From the NCBI GenBank assembly GCA_023391635.1, contig JAEWAQ010000021.1, forward strand, positions 1 through 25,649: a DNA stretch of 25,649 bases, written 5' to 3'. A program made the translations under genes and the position numbers. The DNA is from Bacillota bacterium. GTDB taxonomy: Bacteria > Bacillota > Bacilli > Paenibacillales > Paenibacillaceae. The notes below the pieces were generated by a model. It was not told the DNA's origin. It made no database searches and saw only the letters and a program-made list of their open reading frames with translations. This document shows positions 7,723 through 15,311 of the stretch, in pieces (position 1 is the first letter of the stretch; each line of letters opens with the position of its first letter).

Positions 7723-9357
7723 TTAGGCCAACTTAAAATACTCCTTGATCGATGCCGCGATGGCCGCCGCCACCTTGTTCTGCAAAGCGTCGCTGAATAA
7801 TTGCTTCTCTTCGGACTTGTTGGACAGGTAGCCGACTTCCAGCAATACGGCGGGCATCGTCGTATCCCGGATGACTTTGTAGTTGGCTTTGCGGACGTTA
7901 TTATCCTTGAAGTCCGTCGCGGCGACCGCGTTCCGATGCAGCAGCTTGGCGAACGCCAGGCTGTCGCTTCGATTGTAATAAGTCTCCGTACCGTTGATAT
8001 CCGGCTTGTAGCTGTTGGCATGAACCGATAAGAATAAGTCCGCCGATAAACCGTTGGCCAGGTTCACCCTGTCGTCCAATGTCGGATACGAATCTTCCTC
8101 CCGCGTCAGAATCAGATTGATATGGGGATCATCGCGCAGCATGTCCCTTACCTTCTTCACCACGGACAGGTTAAATTCCTTCTCCCATCTGCCGGTTATG
8201 CTTTGCGCGCCCGGGTCGCTGCCTCCGTGGCCAGCGTCCAGCACGACGGTATACGCCTTCTTGACCGGAACCTGAGGCTTTTTCAAAAAGATGACCAGCC
8301 GGCCTTCGTCCGCATTCGAAATGACTTCGTACCCCCACGCCTGGTTCAAATCCAGAACGATCCGTGCGGACTTCGGATTGTCGGTGTAGCGGGAATAGCG
8401 GATTTTGCCGAGCGCCTCGTGGCCGACGACCTTCAGTTCCGGCACTTGGCCCGGTTCCGGCGTGCCGATGATTGCCGCCTTATAATCTTCGATGAGGCCT
8501 GATGCGAATCCTGCCGTGAAGTCCTCGGCGTAATCCGCGTTCGGCAGGTCGATCACGATTCGGTCCGGACCGCCGACGGACTGCACGACCGGGCTCAACG
8601 TCCCTTCGTATGTAACGACGAGATAATTCGGTTCATAGCGAATCTGATGAACACTTACCGGATCGCCTGCCGGGGTTGACGGCACGTTCCCATCTGGTGT
8701 TCCTCCGCCATGGGGATCTTCGCTGTCCCCGCTGCCGTTGCCGGGATCGGCGTTGCCCGAGCCGCTATTGCCGCCGGACGACCCGGAATCTTCCGGTTCC
8801 ACGACGCCGATCAGCCCGCCCGTATCCGTGCCGCTGTCTGTCGGGGACTCCGCGCTTCCTCCGCCCTGTGTCTCGTCTTTGCCGCCTGGCGGCGCCTGCA
8901 CGATCTTCGAGTACAAAAAAACCGACTTGGTCGAATTGTCCCAATACACTTCCAGCCCGAGCGTCTCGGTTACGAAACGCACCGGCACCATCGTCCGGTT
9001 AGAGCGGATGAGCGGCGGCTCCACCAAGGTGACTTCCTTGCCGTTGACGGTCGCTTTCGGATCGTTCAGCTTCATCAAGATGAGCATGGTGCCGTCCTGC
9101 ACCTTCACCTGCTTCTTCTTGTCGTCGTAATCGACCTTGAAGCCCAAGCTCTCCGTAATCGTCCTGGCCGGAACCAGCACGGAGGCGTTGACCATCTCCG
9201 GCGGCGCTTCCGTCTCGAGCGCGATACCGTTCAAATATACCTTCGGCACCGGAACCGGGGCGTCTTTCTTGGACGGCGCAGCGGCGGCGCTCGTCCATCC
9301 GGCATTCGCAACCAGCATGAAAGCAGCGACGAACAACAGGAAAATCCACTTTTTCAT
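7723..9357 (-). CDS. N-acetylmuramoyl-L-alanine amidase (copper-amine-oxidase-like N domain, AMIN, amidase_3)
   Basis: Exported peptidoglycan hydrolase of 544 residues that cleaves the bond between MurNAc and the stem peptide. A signal peptide spans about 1-27. Residues 38-150 match the copper-amine-oxidase-N-like stalk domain common in Paenibacillaceae wall proteins (VPARTITESLGFKV, VPVRFVTETLGLEV). A Gly/Ser/Asp/Pro-rich flexible linker runs about 152-232. An AMIN domain follows at about 235-360, and the zinc amidase_3 domain at about 368-544. The expected catalytic residues are all present: H377 (DAGHGG), E394 (KEFN), H446 (SVHANS) and E507 (LLEVGY). The ATG at 9357 has AGGTGG just upstream. 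The downstream SLH gene suggests a shared wall role. The substrate and cell-cycle role cannot be read from sequence. Confidence 0.94.
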   Translation of the reverse strand: MKKWIFLLFVAAFMLVANAGWTSAAAAPSKKDAPVPVPKVYLNGIALETEAPPEMVNASVLVPARTITESLGFKVDYDDKKKQVKVQDGTMLILMKLNDPKATVNGKEVTLVEPPLIRSNRTMVPVRFVTETLGLEVYWDNSTKSVFLYSKIVQAPPGGKDETQGGGSAESPTDSGTDTGGLIGVVEPEDSGSSGGNSGSGNADPGNGSGDSEDPHGGGTPDGNVPSTPAGDPVSVHQIRYEPNYLVVTYEGTLSPVVQSVGGPDRIVIDLPNADYAEDFTAGFASGLIEDYKAAIIGTPEPGQVPELKVVGHEALGKIRYSRYTDNPKSARIVLDLNQAWGYEVISNADEGRLVIFLKKPQVPVKKAYTVVLDAGHGGSDPGAQSITGRWEKEFNLSVVKKVRDMLRDDPHINLILTREEDSYPTLDDRVNLANGLSADLFLSVHANSYKPDINGTETYYNRSDSLAFAKLLHRNAVAATDFKDNNVRKANYKVIRDTTMPAVLLEVGYLSNKSEEKQLFSDALQNKVAAAIAASIKEYFKLA

Positions 9358-9397
9358 GCTCCACCTCTGTGTATGAATCTGTGTTAGTCGGACCGTA

Positions 9398-9418
9398 CCG
9401 GCGGGCAGGAGCCGCCGG
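9398..9418. other. GC-rich hairpin in the amidase leader
   Basis: CCGGCGG (9398-9404) and CCGCCGG (9412-9418) form a seven-base-pair stem with a 7-nt loop, 41 bases upstream of the amidase start. No T-run follows on either strand, so it is not a simple terminator. It could be a leader structure of the amidase mRNA, or chance in GC-rich DNA. Confidence 0.35.
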
Positions 9419-9476
9419 CTTGTCTACGTGGAATTAGACGTGGATTATCGGCAAAAGTTGCGTAGACGGCACGAAA

Positions 9477-9523
9477 TAAGGCCTTTTGTACCGAATTTTG
9501 GCGTTCGGCATCAAAAGGCCTTA
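9477..9523 (-). terminator. long stem-loop terminator after leuD
   Basis: TAAGGCCTTTTG (9477-9488) and CAAAAGGCCTTA (9512-9523) are a perfect 12-bp inverted repeat. Inside it, CCGAA (9491-9495) and TTCGG (9504-9508) extend the stem. It begins 16 bases past the leuD stop. On the minus strand the stem contains TTTT and is followed by TTTCG. It is symmetric enough to act on either strand, but only leuD needs one here. Confidence 0.7.
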
Positions 9524-9538
9524 CGATGGAACTAAAAC

Positions 9539-10138
9539 TCAGTATCCGGCCGCTTTGCGTTTCTCTTCGTAAGCCGTAATCGCCGCTTCGTGCTTCAGCG
9601 TCAAGCCGATATCGTCCAGTCCCTGCAGCAGAAACTGGCGGCGATGCTCGTCGAGATCGAACGAGAGGGACAGACCGGCATTGTCCGCAATCGTCTTCTT
9701 CTCCAGATCGATCGACAACTGATAGCCCGGCGTCGACTCCGTGCGCTTGAACAGATCGTCCACCTGTTCCTCGCTCAGCTTGATCGGCAGGATGCCGTTC
9801 TTGAAGCAATTATTGTAGAAAATGTCGGCGAACGACGGGGCGATGACGCAGCGGAAGCCGTAGTCCAGAATCGCCCAGGGCGCATGCTCGCGCGAGGAGC
9901 CGCAGCCGAAGTTGGCGCGGGAGATCAGCACAGTCGCTCCTTGGTACCGCTCCTGGTTCAGGCTGAATTCGGGAATGACTTTGCCCGACTCGTCCCAGCG
10001 CCATTCGAAGAACAGAAATTGGCCGAACCCGCTGCGCTCGATGCGCTTCAGAAATTGCTTAGGAATGATGGCGTCGGTATCCACGTTCACCCGGTCAACC
10101 GGAGCGACGAGACCCGTCATGGTCGTGAATGGTTGCAT
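9539..10138 (-). CDS. leuD: 3-isopropylmalate dehydratase small subunit
   Basis: Small subunit of isopropylmalate isomerase, which with LeuC converts 2-isopropylmalate to 3-isopropylmalate in leucine synthesis. It has 199 residues, the normal size. Family signatures visible are VDTDAIIPKQFLK near residue 20, the swivel-domain motif ANFGCGSSREHAPWAL-like near 75-90, and FADIFYNNCFKNGILP near 103-118. The ATG at 10138 follows AGAGGAGAGAG. It lies 55 bases downstream of leuC; the spacer holds a short palindrome (10162-10180). The operon ends at the stem-loop at 9477-9523. No leuA, leuB or ilv genes are in the window. Confidence 0.97.
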   Translation of the reverse strand: MQPFTTMTGLVAPVDRVNVDTDAIIPKQFLKRIERSGFGQFLFFEWRWDESGKVIPEFSLNQERYQGATVLISRANFGCGSSREHAPWAILDYGFRCVIAPSFADIFYNNCFKNGILPIKLSEEQVDDLFKRTESTPGYQLSIDLEKKTIADNAGLSLSFDLDEHRRQFLLQGLDDIGLTLKHEAAITAYEEKRKAAGY

Positions 10139-10161
10139 ATTCGTCTCTCTCCTCTTATAGG

Positions 10162-10180
10162 GAGTTTGCGGAGCAAACTC
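10162..10180. repeat. GAGTTTGC palindrome, leuC-leuD spacer copy
   Basis: GAGTTTGC-GGA-GCAAACTC is a perfect eight-base-pair inverted repeat with a 3-nt loop. It is embedded in ATAGGGAGTTTGC...GCAAACTCTTAC. A near copy sits at 13971-13987 upstream of mtnE, with the same flanking ATAGG and CTCAC. This suggests a small dispersed repeat rather than a leu-specific site. Confidence 0.7.
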
Positions 10181-10193
10181 TTACTTGTCTCGC

Positions 10194-11615
10194 TTAAGCC
10201 GTCACTTCGGACTTGAGCTCCCATTTGCGAATGTCGACGAACCGGCCCGCGATCGCCGCGGCTGCCGCCATGGCAGGCGATACGAGGTGCGTGCGTCCTC
10301 CGCGGCCTTGCCGTCCTTCGAAGTTGCGGTTGGATGTCGAGGCGCAGCGCTGTCCCGGCTGCAGTACGTCCGGATTCATCGCCAGGCACATGCTGCATCC
10401 CGCGTCGCGCCATTCGAAGCCTGCATCGACGAAGATTTGGTCAAGCCCTTCCTTCTCGGCTTGAAGCTTGACGCGTCCGGAGCCCGGCACGACGATCGCG
10501 GTCACGTTGTCGTGCACCTTGTAGCCTTTGGCTACCGCGGCAGCCGCCCGGAGATCTTCGATCCGGCCGTTCGTACAAGAGCCGATGAACACGTAGTCGA
10601 TCGGAATTTCCGTCATTGGCGTGCCCGGCTTCAGGCCCATATAATCAAGCGCGGCAGCTGCCGCCTTGCGCTCGTTCTCCGTCGGCAGCTCTGCCGGCAC
10701 CGGCACCTTGGACGTGATATCCGTACCCATGCCCGGGCTTGTGCCCCAGGTTACTTGCGGGATCAGCGAATCGACGTCGAATTCCACCGTGCGGTCGTAG
10801 ACGGCGCCTTCGTCCGTGCGCAGCGCGGTCCAGCGGGCGACCGCCTTGTCGAAATCGGCTCCTTGCGGCGCGTACTCGCGGCCGCGCAAGTAGTTGAACG
10901 TCGTCTCGTCCGGTGCGATCAGACCCGCGCGCGCGCCAGCTTCGATCGACATGTTGCAGACGGTCATCCGCTCTTCCATCGACAGGCTGCGGATTGCTTC
11001 GCCCGTATACTCCATGACGTAGCCGGTGCCGAAATCGGTGCCGTATTTCGCGATCAGGCCAAGAATCAAGTCCTTCGCCGTAACGCCGGGATGACGCTTG
11101 CCGACGAAGCGCACTTCCATCGTCTTCGGCTTCGCCTGCTGCAAGCATTGCGTCGCCAGCACATGCTCCACTTCGCTCGTGCCGATCCCGAATGCCAGCG
11201 CGCCGAACGCGCCGTGCGTCGATGTATGGCTGTCGCCGCAGACGATCGTCTTGCCCGGCGCCGTCAAGCCAAGCTCCGGTCCCATGACGTGCACGACGCC
11301 TTGGTCGATCGTATTCAGGTCGTATAGCTTAACGCCGAATTCGTTCGCATTCTTCGTCAGTGTGTCGACCTGCTGCTTGGAGATCGGATCGGCGATGTTG
11401 AACCGGTCCTTCGTCGGCACGTTGTGGTCCATCGTCGCGAACGTCAGTTCGGGACGGCGCACCTTGCGGCCGGAGAGCCGAAGTCCTTCGAACGCTTGCG
11501 GCGAAGTCACTTCATGCACCAGATGCAAGTCGATATACAGAATGCTCGGCTTGCCTGCTTCCGCCACGATCTCGTGATTGTTCCAAATTTTCTCGAACAA
11601 AGTTTGTTTGCTCAT
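10194..11615 (-). CDS. leuC: 3-isopropylmalate dehydratase large subunit
   Basis: Aconitase-family large subunit of isopropylmalate isomerase, 473 residues. The three [4Fe-4S] ligands are visible at C347 (IGSCTNGR), C407 and C410 (DAGCSMC). Other aconitase signatures include VCGDSHTSTHGAFGA near 126-140 and STSNRNFEGRQG near the C-terminus. The ATG at 11615 has GGGGTG seven bases upstream. It is the first gene of leuCD. A sigma-A-like promoter lies upstream at 11658-11687, and the leader is too short to hold a T-box, so control is more likely by a DNA-binding protein such as the divergent LysR regulator. Confidence 0.98.
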   Translation of the reverse strand: MSKQTLFEKIWNNHEIVAEAGKPSILYIDLHLVHEVTSPQAFEGLRLSGRKVRRPELTFATMDHNVPTKDRFNIADPISKQQVDTLTKNANEFGVKLYDLNTIDQGVVHVMGPELGLTAPGKTIVCGDSHTSTHGAFGALAFGIGTSEVEHVLATQCLQQAKPKTMEVRFVGKRHPGVTAKDLILGLIAKYGTDFGTGYVMEYTGEAIRSLSMEERMTVCNMSIEAGARAGLIAPDETTFNYLRGREYAPQGADFDKAVARWTALRTDEGAVYDRTVEFDVDSLIPQVTWGTSPGMGTDITSKVPVPAELPTENERKAAAAALDYMGLKPGTPMTEIPIDYVFIGSCTNGRIEDLRAAAAVAKGYKVHDNVTAIVVPGSGRVKLQAEKEGLDQIFVDAGFEWRDAGCSMCLAMNPDVLQPGQRCASTSNRNFEGRQGRGGRTHLVSPAMAAAAAIAGRFVDIRKWELKSEVTA

Positions 11616-11657
11616 GCCTGTTCACCCCGATAAAGGAATTCTCAATCTACTGCATTT

Positions 11658-11687
11658 ACTATACCATTTCGTTGTTCATTGATCCAA
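11658..11687 (-). promoter_or_regulatory. leuCD promoter
   Basis: On the minus strand TTGGAT (11682-11687), an 18-nt spacer and TATAGT (11658-11663) fit a sigma-A promoter. The predicted start of transcription is about 35 bases before the leuC ATG. The -35 box abuts the palindrome at 11687-11699. Confidence 0.65.
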
Positions 11688-11695
11688 GATATAAT
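11668..11695 (+). promoter_or_regulatory. LysR-gene promoter
   Basis: TTCGTT (11668-11673), a 16-nt spacer and a consensus TATAAT (11690-11695) face the regulator gene, about 47 bases before its ATG. It overlaps the divergent leuCD promoter, so one bound protein could affect both. Confidence 0.55.
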
Positions 11696-11699
11696 ATCT
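11687..11699. promoter_or_regulatory. palindromic candidate operator between leuC and lysR gene
   Basis: AGATAT-A-ATATCT is a perfect palindrome with a one-base centre. It overlaps the -10 box of the regulator promoter and touches the -35 box of the leuCD promoter. LysR proteins usually bind partial dyads in divergent intergenic regions, so this is a reasonable operator candidate, although part of the symmetry is given by the TATAAT box itself. Confidence 0.4.
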
Positions 11700-11742
11700 A
11701 TAAGGTTAATTGTTCCAGACTATAAACGAAGGGGCTTGCTTC

Positions 11743-12654
11743 ATGGAATTTCGCCAAATGATGTACGCAATCCAGATTGCGGCGGAACGGAATTTTTCCC
11801 GGGCGGCGGAGAAGCTGCATATCGCCCAGCCATCGCTCAGCCAGCAGCTGTCGAAGCTGGAGAAGGAGCTCGGCGTCCTCCTGTTCAAGCGCAGCACGAA
11901 CTCGGTGGAGCTCACGCATGCAGGATCGGTGTTCGTGAGCAGGGCGCAGCAAATCTTGGATATGACAGAACAGCTGAAGCGGGAAATGGACGATCTCGCC
12001 GACCTGCGCAAAGGCCGCGTCGTCGTCGGCAGCGTGCCGGTGACGGGCGCACACGTGCTGCCGGACGTGCTGCCCGCCTTCCGCGCGGCTTACCCGGATA
12101 TCGAGGTCGTGCTGGTGGAGGAAACGAGCAAGAAGCTCGAAGAATTAACCGTCAGCGGCGCGACGGACGTCTGCTTGCTCTCGCTGCCGATCAGCGACCC
12201 GGCACTGGCTTACCAGCCGGTGATCGAGGAAGGCATCTGGCTTGCGGTGCCGCCCGATCACGAGCTTGCTGCGTTCGCGAATCGGGGCGAAGCCAGCGTC
12301 GTGCCGCTATCCAGGCTGCGGGATGAACCGTTCATCCTGCTGAAGAAAGGACAAGGCTTCCGCGCCATCGCGCATGAACTGTGCGCTCGCGGAGGATTCG
12401 AGCCAAGCATCGTGTTCGAGAGCGGCAACATCGAGACCGTGCAAGCGCTCGTCGCCGCGGGCATGGGCATCGCCTTCGTGCCGCACATGGTCATCCGCCG
12501 CGATTGGGTGGGCCGGGCGCCTGTTTACCTGCCGCTGGAAGGCCAGCCGACGCGGACGCTCGTCCTCGCCTATCGCAAAGGCCGATACTTGTCCAATGCC
12601 GCCGAAGCGTTTATCTCGTCGTTCACCAATACGCTTCGAGCCGCTGCCAGGTAG
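11743..12654 (+). CDS. LysR-family transcriptional regulator
   Basis: 303 residues, typical for the family. The N-terminal winged helix-turn-helix (about residues 1-60) carries FSRAAEKLHIAQPSLSQQLSKLEKELGVLLFKR. The rest is the periplasmic-binding-protein-like effector domain (GRVVVGSVPVTGAHVLPDVLPAF from about 90). The start is ATG 11743 with AAGGGG eight bases upstream; an in-frame TTG at 11710 has no such site. It is divergent from leuCD and shares a 127-bp control region, so leuCD is the obvious target, with autoregulation likely. The effector cannot be read from sequence. Confidence 0.93.
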   Translation: MEFRQMMYAIQIAAERNFSRAAEKLHIAQPSLSQQLSKLEKELGVLLFKRSTNSVELTHAGSVFVSRAQQILDMTEQLKREMDDLADLRKGRVVVGSVPVTGAHVLPDVLPAFRAAYPDIEVVLVEETSKKLEELTVSGATDVCLLSLPISDPALAYQPVIEEGIWLAVPPDHELAAFANRGEASVVPLSRLRDEPFILLKKGQGFRAIAHELCARGGFEPSIVFESGNIETVQALVAAGMGIAFVPHMVIRRDWVGRAPVYLPLEGQPTRTLVLAYRKGRYLSNAAEAFISSFTNTLRAAAR

Positions 12655-12813
12655 CGGCGGTAACCGATGCGGCATGGGCCTAAACGCAGTATCGCACTAG
12701 TTCGAATTACGTCGATTTTCAACTTAACTTTGGCCCATCGCCGCTATTCGGACCGCTTTGCTTCGATTTTCGACCCACTTCCGCCCAACCGCCTCTCTCC
12801 GGGCCGAAGGTAA

Positions 12814-13623
12814 TTAATCGTACAGGTGAGGGCGGCGATCATCGAATACCGGTATGCGCCCTCTGACTTCATCCGTCAAACCAAGATCGATGTCGGCTTC
12901 GAGGATCGTCTCTTCTTCCTCGGCTTCCGCGAGCACCTCGCCCCAAGGATCGATGACCATCGAGTGCCCGAAGAAAGATGAACCGCCGCTCTCACCGACT
13001 GTATTGCAGGCGACAACGTACATCTGGTTCTCGATTGCGCGGGCCTGCAGCAACGTCCGCCAGTGGTGAAGCCGCGGATGCGGCCATTCCGCAGGAACGA
13101 ACAGCACCCGCGATCCACTGAGCGCCAGCTTGCGGGCAAGCTCCGGGAAGCGGATGTCATAGCAGATCATCGCGCCGGCCGGCACGCCTTCCAGGTCGAA
13201 TCGGCATACCGAATCGCCTGCCTGCAGATGAAGGTGCTCGTTCATGAGCTGAAACAGATGAATTTTCGAATATTCGGCGCTTACCCTTCCCTCCCGATCG
13301 AAGACGTGAAGGGTGTTCGTCACGCCGCCGTCCGGCCGCTTCACCGCCACGGATCCGGCCAGCACGTTCACCTGATGCTCGCGGCAGAAGTTGGAGAAAA
13401 ATTCGCAAGTTCGCTCACCGCCCGGGTCTGCAAGCTGGTCGATCTGCTCCAGTGCATAACCCGTGTTCCACATTTCCGGCAGCATCAGCAGGTCCGGCTT
13501 CGTCTCGGACGCAACAGCGCGATTCATCCACTCTTCCATCCGAGCGAAGTTGCCGTCCGGGTTACCGGCTTCTATATTCATCTGAATGATTGCCAAGCGC
13601 AATCTTCCTTTTGGGTCGCTCAT
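12814..13623 (-). CDS. mtnU: carbon-nitrogen hydrolase, omega-amidase of the MtnU type
   Basis: Nitrilase-superfamily amidase of 269 residues with the full catalytic triad: E50 (LMLPEMW), K120 (YSKIHLF) and C154 (MICYDIRFPE). MtnU-type enzymes hydrolyse alpha-ketoglutaramate, made when a glutamine transaminase such as MtnE regenerates methionine from KMTB, and so pull that reaction forward. The start is ATG 13623 with GGAGG nine bases upstream. It is divergent from mtnE across a 410-bp gap, and this pairing is the main support for MtnU over a generic YafV-like or other nitrilase. A sigma-A-like promoter lies at 13708-13736. Confidence 0.85.
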   Translation of the reverse strand: MSDPKGRLRLAIIQMNIEAGNPDGNFARMEEWMNRAVASETKPDLLMLPEMWNTGYALEQIDQLADPGGERTCEFFSNFCREHQVNVLAGSVAVKRPDGGVTNTLHVFDREGRVSAEYSKIHLFQLMNEHLHLQAGDSVCRFDLEGVPAGAMICYDIRFPELARKLALSGSRVLFVPAEWPHPRLHHWRTLLQARAIENQMYVVACNTVGESGGSSFFGHSMVIDPWGEVLAEAEEEETILEADIDLGLTDEVRGRIPVFDDRRPHLYD

Positions 13624-13707
13624 CCTTGCAGGCCTCCATAATCTTACTAACTTTCTGGCAAGCAGGACCTTTCATCTTTATTCATATCCGCATTCGCCAA
13701 TAGCCCC

Positions 13708-13736
13708 ATCGTACCCGATCGGTATCCGCTTGACAA
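13708..13736 (-). promoter_or_regulatory. mtnU promoter
   Basis: On the minus strand TTGTCA (13731-13736), a 17-nt spacer and TACGAT (13708-13713) form a good sigma-A promoter about 85 bases before the mtnU start. Confidence 0.55.
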
Positions 13737-13760
13737 CCGCGCCAACGTGTTCGCAATTCC

Positions 13761-13886
13761 CGCTCATCCGATGCCATCCGCACTAAAAAGCACCTGTATA
13801 CCCGCTATTAGCGCTCATATGTTGCCGTCCGCACCAATCCTCATGTATACTCGCCATGCCCGCCGTCGATGATGCCGTCCGCACCA
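13761..13886. repeat. degenerate ~50-bp tandem repeat in the mtnU-mtnE gap
   Basis: The core TGCCGTCCGCACCA occurs at 13772 (two mismatches), 13823 and 13873, spaced 51 and 50 bases. The first two units also share flanking CGCTCAT and TGTATAC-CGC, so whole ~50-bp units are repeated. A weaker version follows at 13928. The rest of the 410-bp gap (13624-14033) holds the two divergent promoters, a TTACA-TGC-TGTAA dyad (13954-13966) and the GAGTTTGC hairpin. I see no small gene and no SAM riboswitch. Confidence 0.75.
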
Positions 13887-13926
13887 TTACCACCGCCGCT
13901 TGGAGGCCGTCTGCCCTGCCGCCGCA

Positions 13927-13955
13927 TTGCCCGTCCGCCATGGATATGCTACATT
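13927..13955 (+). promoter_or_regulatory. mtnE promoter
   Basis: TTGCCC (13927-13932), a 17-nt spacer and TACATT (13950-13955) precede mtnE. The dyad TTACA-TGC-TGTAA (13954-13966) sits at the expected transcription start and could be an operator. The match is moderate. Confidence 0.4.
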
Positions 13956-13970
13956 ACATGCTGTAATAGG

Positions 13971-13987
13971 GAGTTTGCTTCGCAAAC
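13971..13987. repeat. GAGTTTGC palindrome, mtnE leader copy
   Basis: GAGTTTGC-TTC-GCAAAC forms a six-base-pair stem and matches the copy at 10162-10180 apart from the loop (TTC against GGA) and the outer pairs. Both copies share the flanks ATAGG on the left and CT-AC on the right. Confidence 0.7.
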
Positions 13988-14033
13988 CCTCACCTCATCT
14001 TAATTCCCATCTTTCGGAGTGTGATTCTTAGCT

Positions 14034-15223
14034 ATGACCTTCTCGATCCAACCGGCAGATCGCCTCGCGACGCTGCCCGAACAATTTTTCGCCGCGCTCG
14101 CCATCAAGGCGAATACGCGGATCGCGCTCGGTCGCGACGTCATCAACCTCGGTCAAGGCAACCCGGATCTGCCGACGCCGCCCCACATCGTAGAAGCTTT
14201 GCAGGATGCAGCCGCCAATCCGGCTTATCACAAATACCCGCCGTTCCGCGGATACCCGTTCCTGAAAGAAGCGGTCGCAAAGCGTTACTCTGAAGACTAC
14301 GGCGTCACGCTCGATCCTGCGAAGGAAGTCGCGATCCTGTTCGGCGGCAAGACCGGTCTTGTGGAGATCAGCCAATGCTTGCTCAACCCGGGTGACGTCT
14401 GCCTTGTGCCCGACCCCGGCTATCCGGATTACTGGTCCGGCGTGGCGCTGGCCGAAGCCGAGATGGCGTTCATGCCGCTTAAGCGAGACAACGCGTTCCT
14501 GCCCGACTACGGACAGCTTGACTCGGATACGCTAAGGCGCGCCAAGCTGATGTTCCTCAACTATCCGAACAATCCGCGGCCGCCACGGCAACCGCAGCAT
14601 TTTATGAGGAGACGGTCGCGTTTGCCAGACGGCATGGCATCGTCGTCGCCAGCGATTTTGCTTACGGCGCGATCGGCTATGATGGTCGCCGGCCAATCAG
14701 CTTCCTGGAGACGCCTGGTGCCAAGGAAGTCGGCGTGGAGTTCTACACCGCCTCCAAAACGTACAACATGGCAGGATGGCGCGTCGGATTCGCGCTCGGC
14801 AATGCGCAAATCATCGAGATGCTCAACCTGATCCAGGACCATTATTATTGCAGCTTGTTCGGCGGCATTCAGGAAGCGGCTGCCGCGGCGCTTACCGGCT
14901 CTCAGCAGCCGGTCAAGGACCTGGTCGCCGAATACGAACGGCGACGCGACACGTTGTACGCCGCCTTGGCGAGGATCGGTTGGCAAGCCGACAAACCGGT
15001 CGGGTCTTTCTTCTGCTGGCTGCCGGTTCCCGATGGCTATACCTCCATGTCCTTTGCAAACTTGCTGCTGGAAGAAGCGGACGTCGTCGTAGCCCCCGGC
15101 AACGGCTTCGGCGCCAGCGGCGAAGGCTATGTCCGCCTGGGCCTGCTGGCGCCGGAAGCGCGGCTTGCCGAAGCCGTGGAGCGGATCGGCAAGCTGGATT
15201 TGTTCACGATTCAGAGAGTATAA
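14034..15223 (+). pseudogene. mtnE: methionine-salvage aminotransferase MtnE, broken by a frameshift
   Basis: PLP-dependent class I/II aminotransferase that converts KMTB to methionine at the end of the methionine salvage pathway. The first part (14034-14576) reads MTFSIQPADRLATLPEQFFAA through INLGQGNPD, HKYPPFRGYP, LFGGKTGLVE, DPGYPDYWSG to LNYPNNP. There the frame changes by one base. The other frame continues with AFYEETVAFARRHGIVV, SDFAYGAIGYD, SKTYNMAGWRVG and GEGYVRLGLL to the stop at 15223. Restoring one base after 14576 (CCG-nCG-GCC) gives a normal 396-residue protein with the PLP lysine near K242. As written, translation ends at 14831, without that lysine in frame. The start ATG has GGAG 14 bases upstream, rather far. 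No other decay is visible, so a recent mutation or a sequencing error in the GC run are both possible. Confidence 0.9.
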
Positions 15224-15248
15224 AATTAGCTGTCCTTCTCTGAATCGT
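15206..15248. other. 12-bp inverted repeat spanning the mtnE stop codon
   Basis: ACGATTCAGAGA (15206-15217) and TCTCTGAATCGT (15237-15248) are perfect reverse complements around a 19-nt loop that contains the mtnE stop (15221-15223). There is no T-run after it. It could form a 3'-end stabilising hairpin or a weak terminator for mtnE. Confidence 0.6.
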
Positions 15249-15311
15249 CTTCGATACAAAAAGAAATTCTCTGTTCCAGAGGACGACGAAATCGTCAATA
15301 CTTGAGTTCTA

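Noticed and set aside
10185..11327. 380-codon plus-strand frame opposite leuC
   Set aside because: Shadow of leuC, whose iron-sulphur cysteines and aconitase motifs are certain.
12655..12813. Terminator between lysR and mtnU
   Set aside because: ATGGGCC (12672 region) and GGCCCAT (12731 region) can pair, but the loop is over 50 bases and there is no T-run.
13624..14033. SAM (S-box) riboswitch before mtnE
   Set aside because: I looked for the conserved S-box core and a terminator with a T-run and found neither.
14021..14293. Out-of-frame GTG start near the mtnE start
   Set aside because: The GTG at 14021 is close to the GGAG, but its frame gives an unrelated 90-residue peptide, while the MtnE homology starts at ATG 14034.
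14560..14600. Programmed ribosomal frameshift in mtnE
   Set aside because: There is no slippery heptamer or obvious downstream stem, and MtnE is not known to use recoding; a one-base deletion is simpler.
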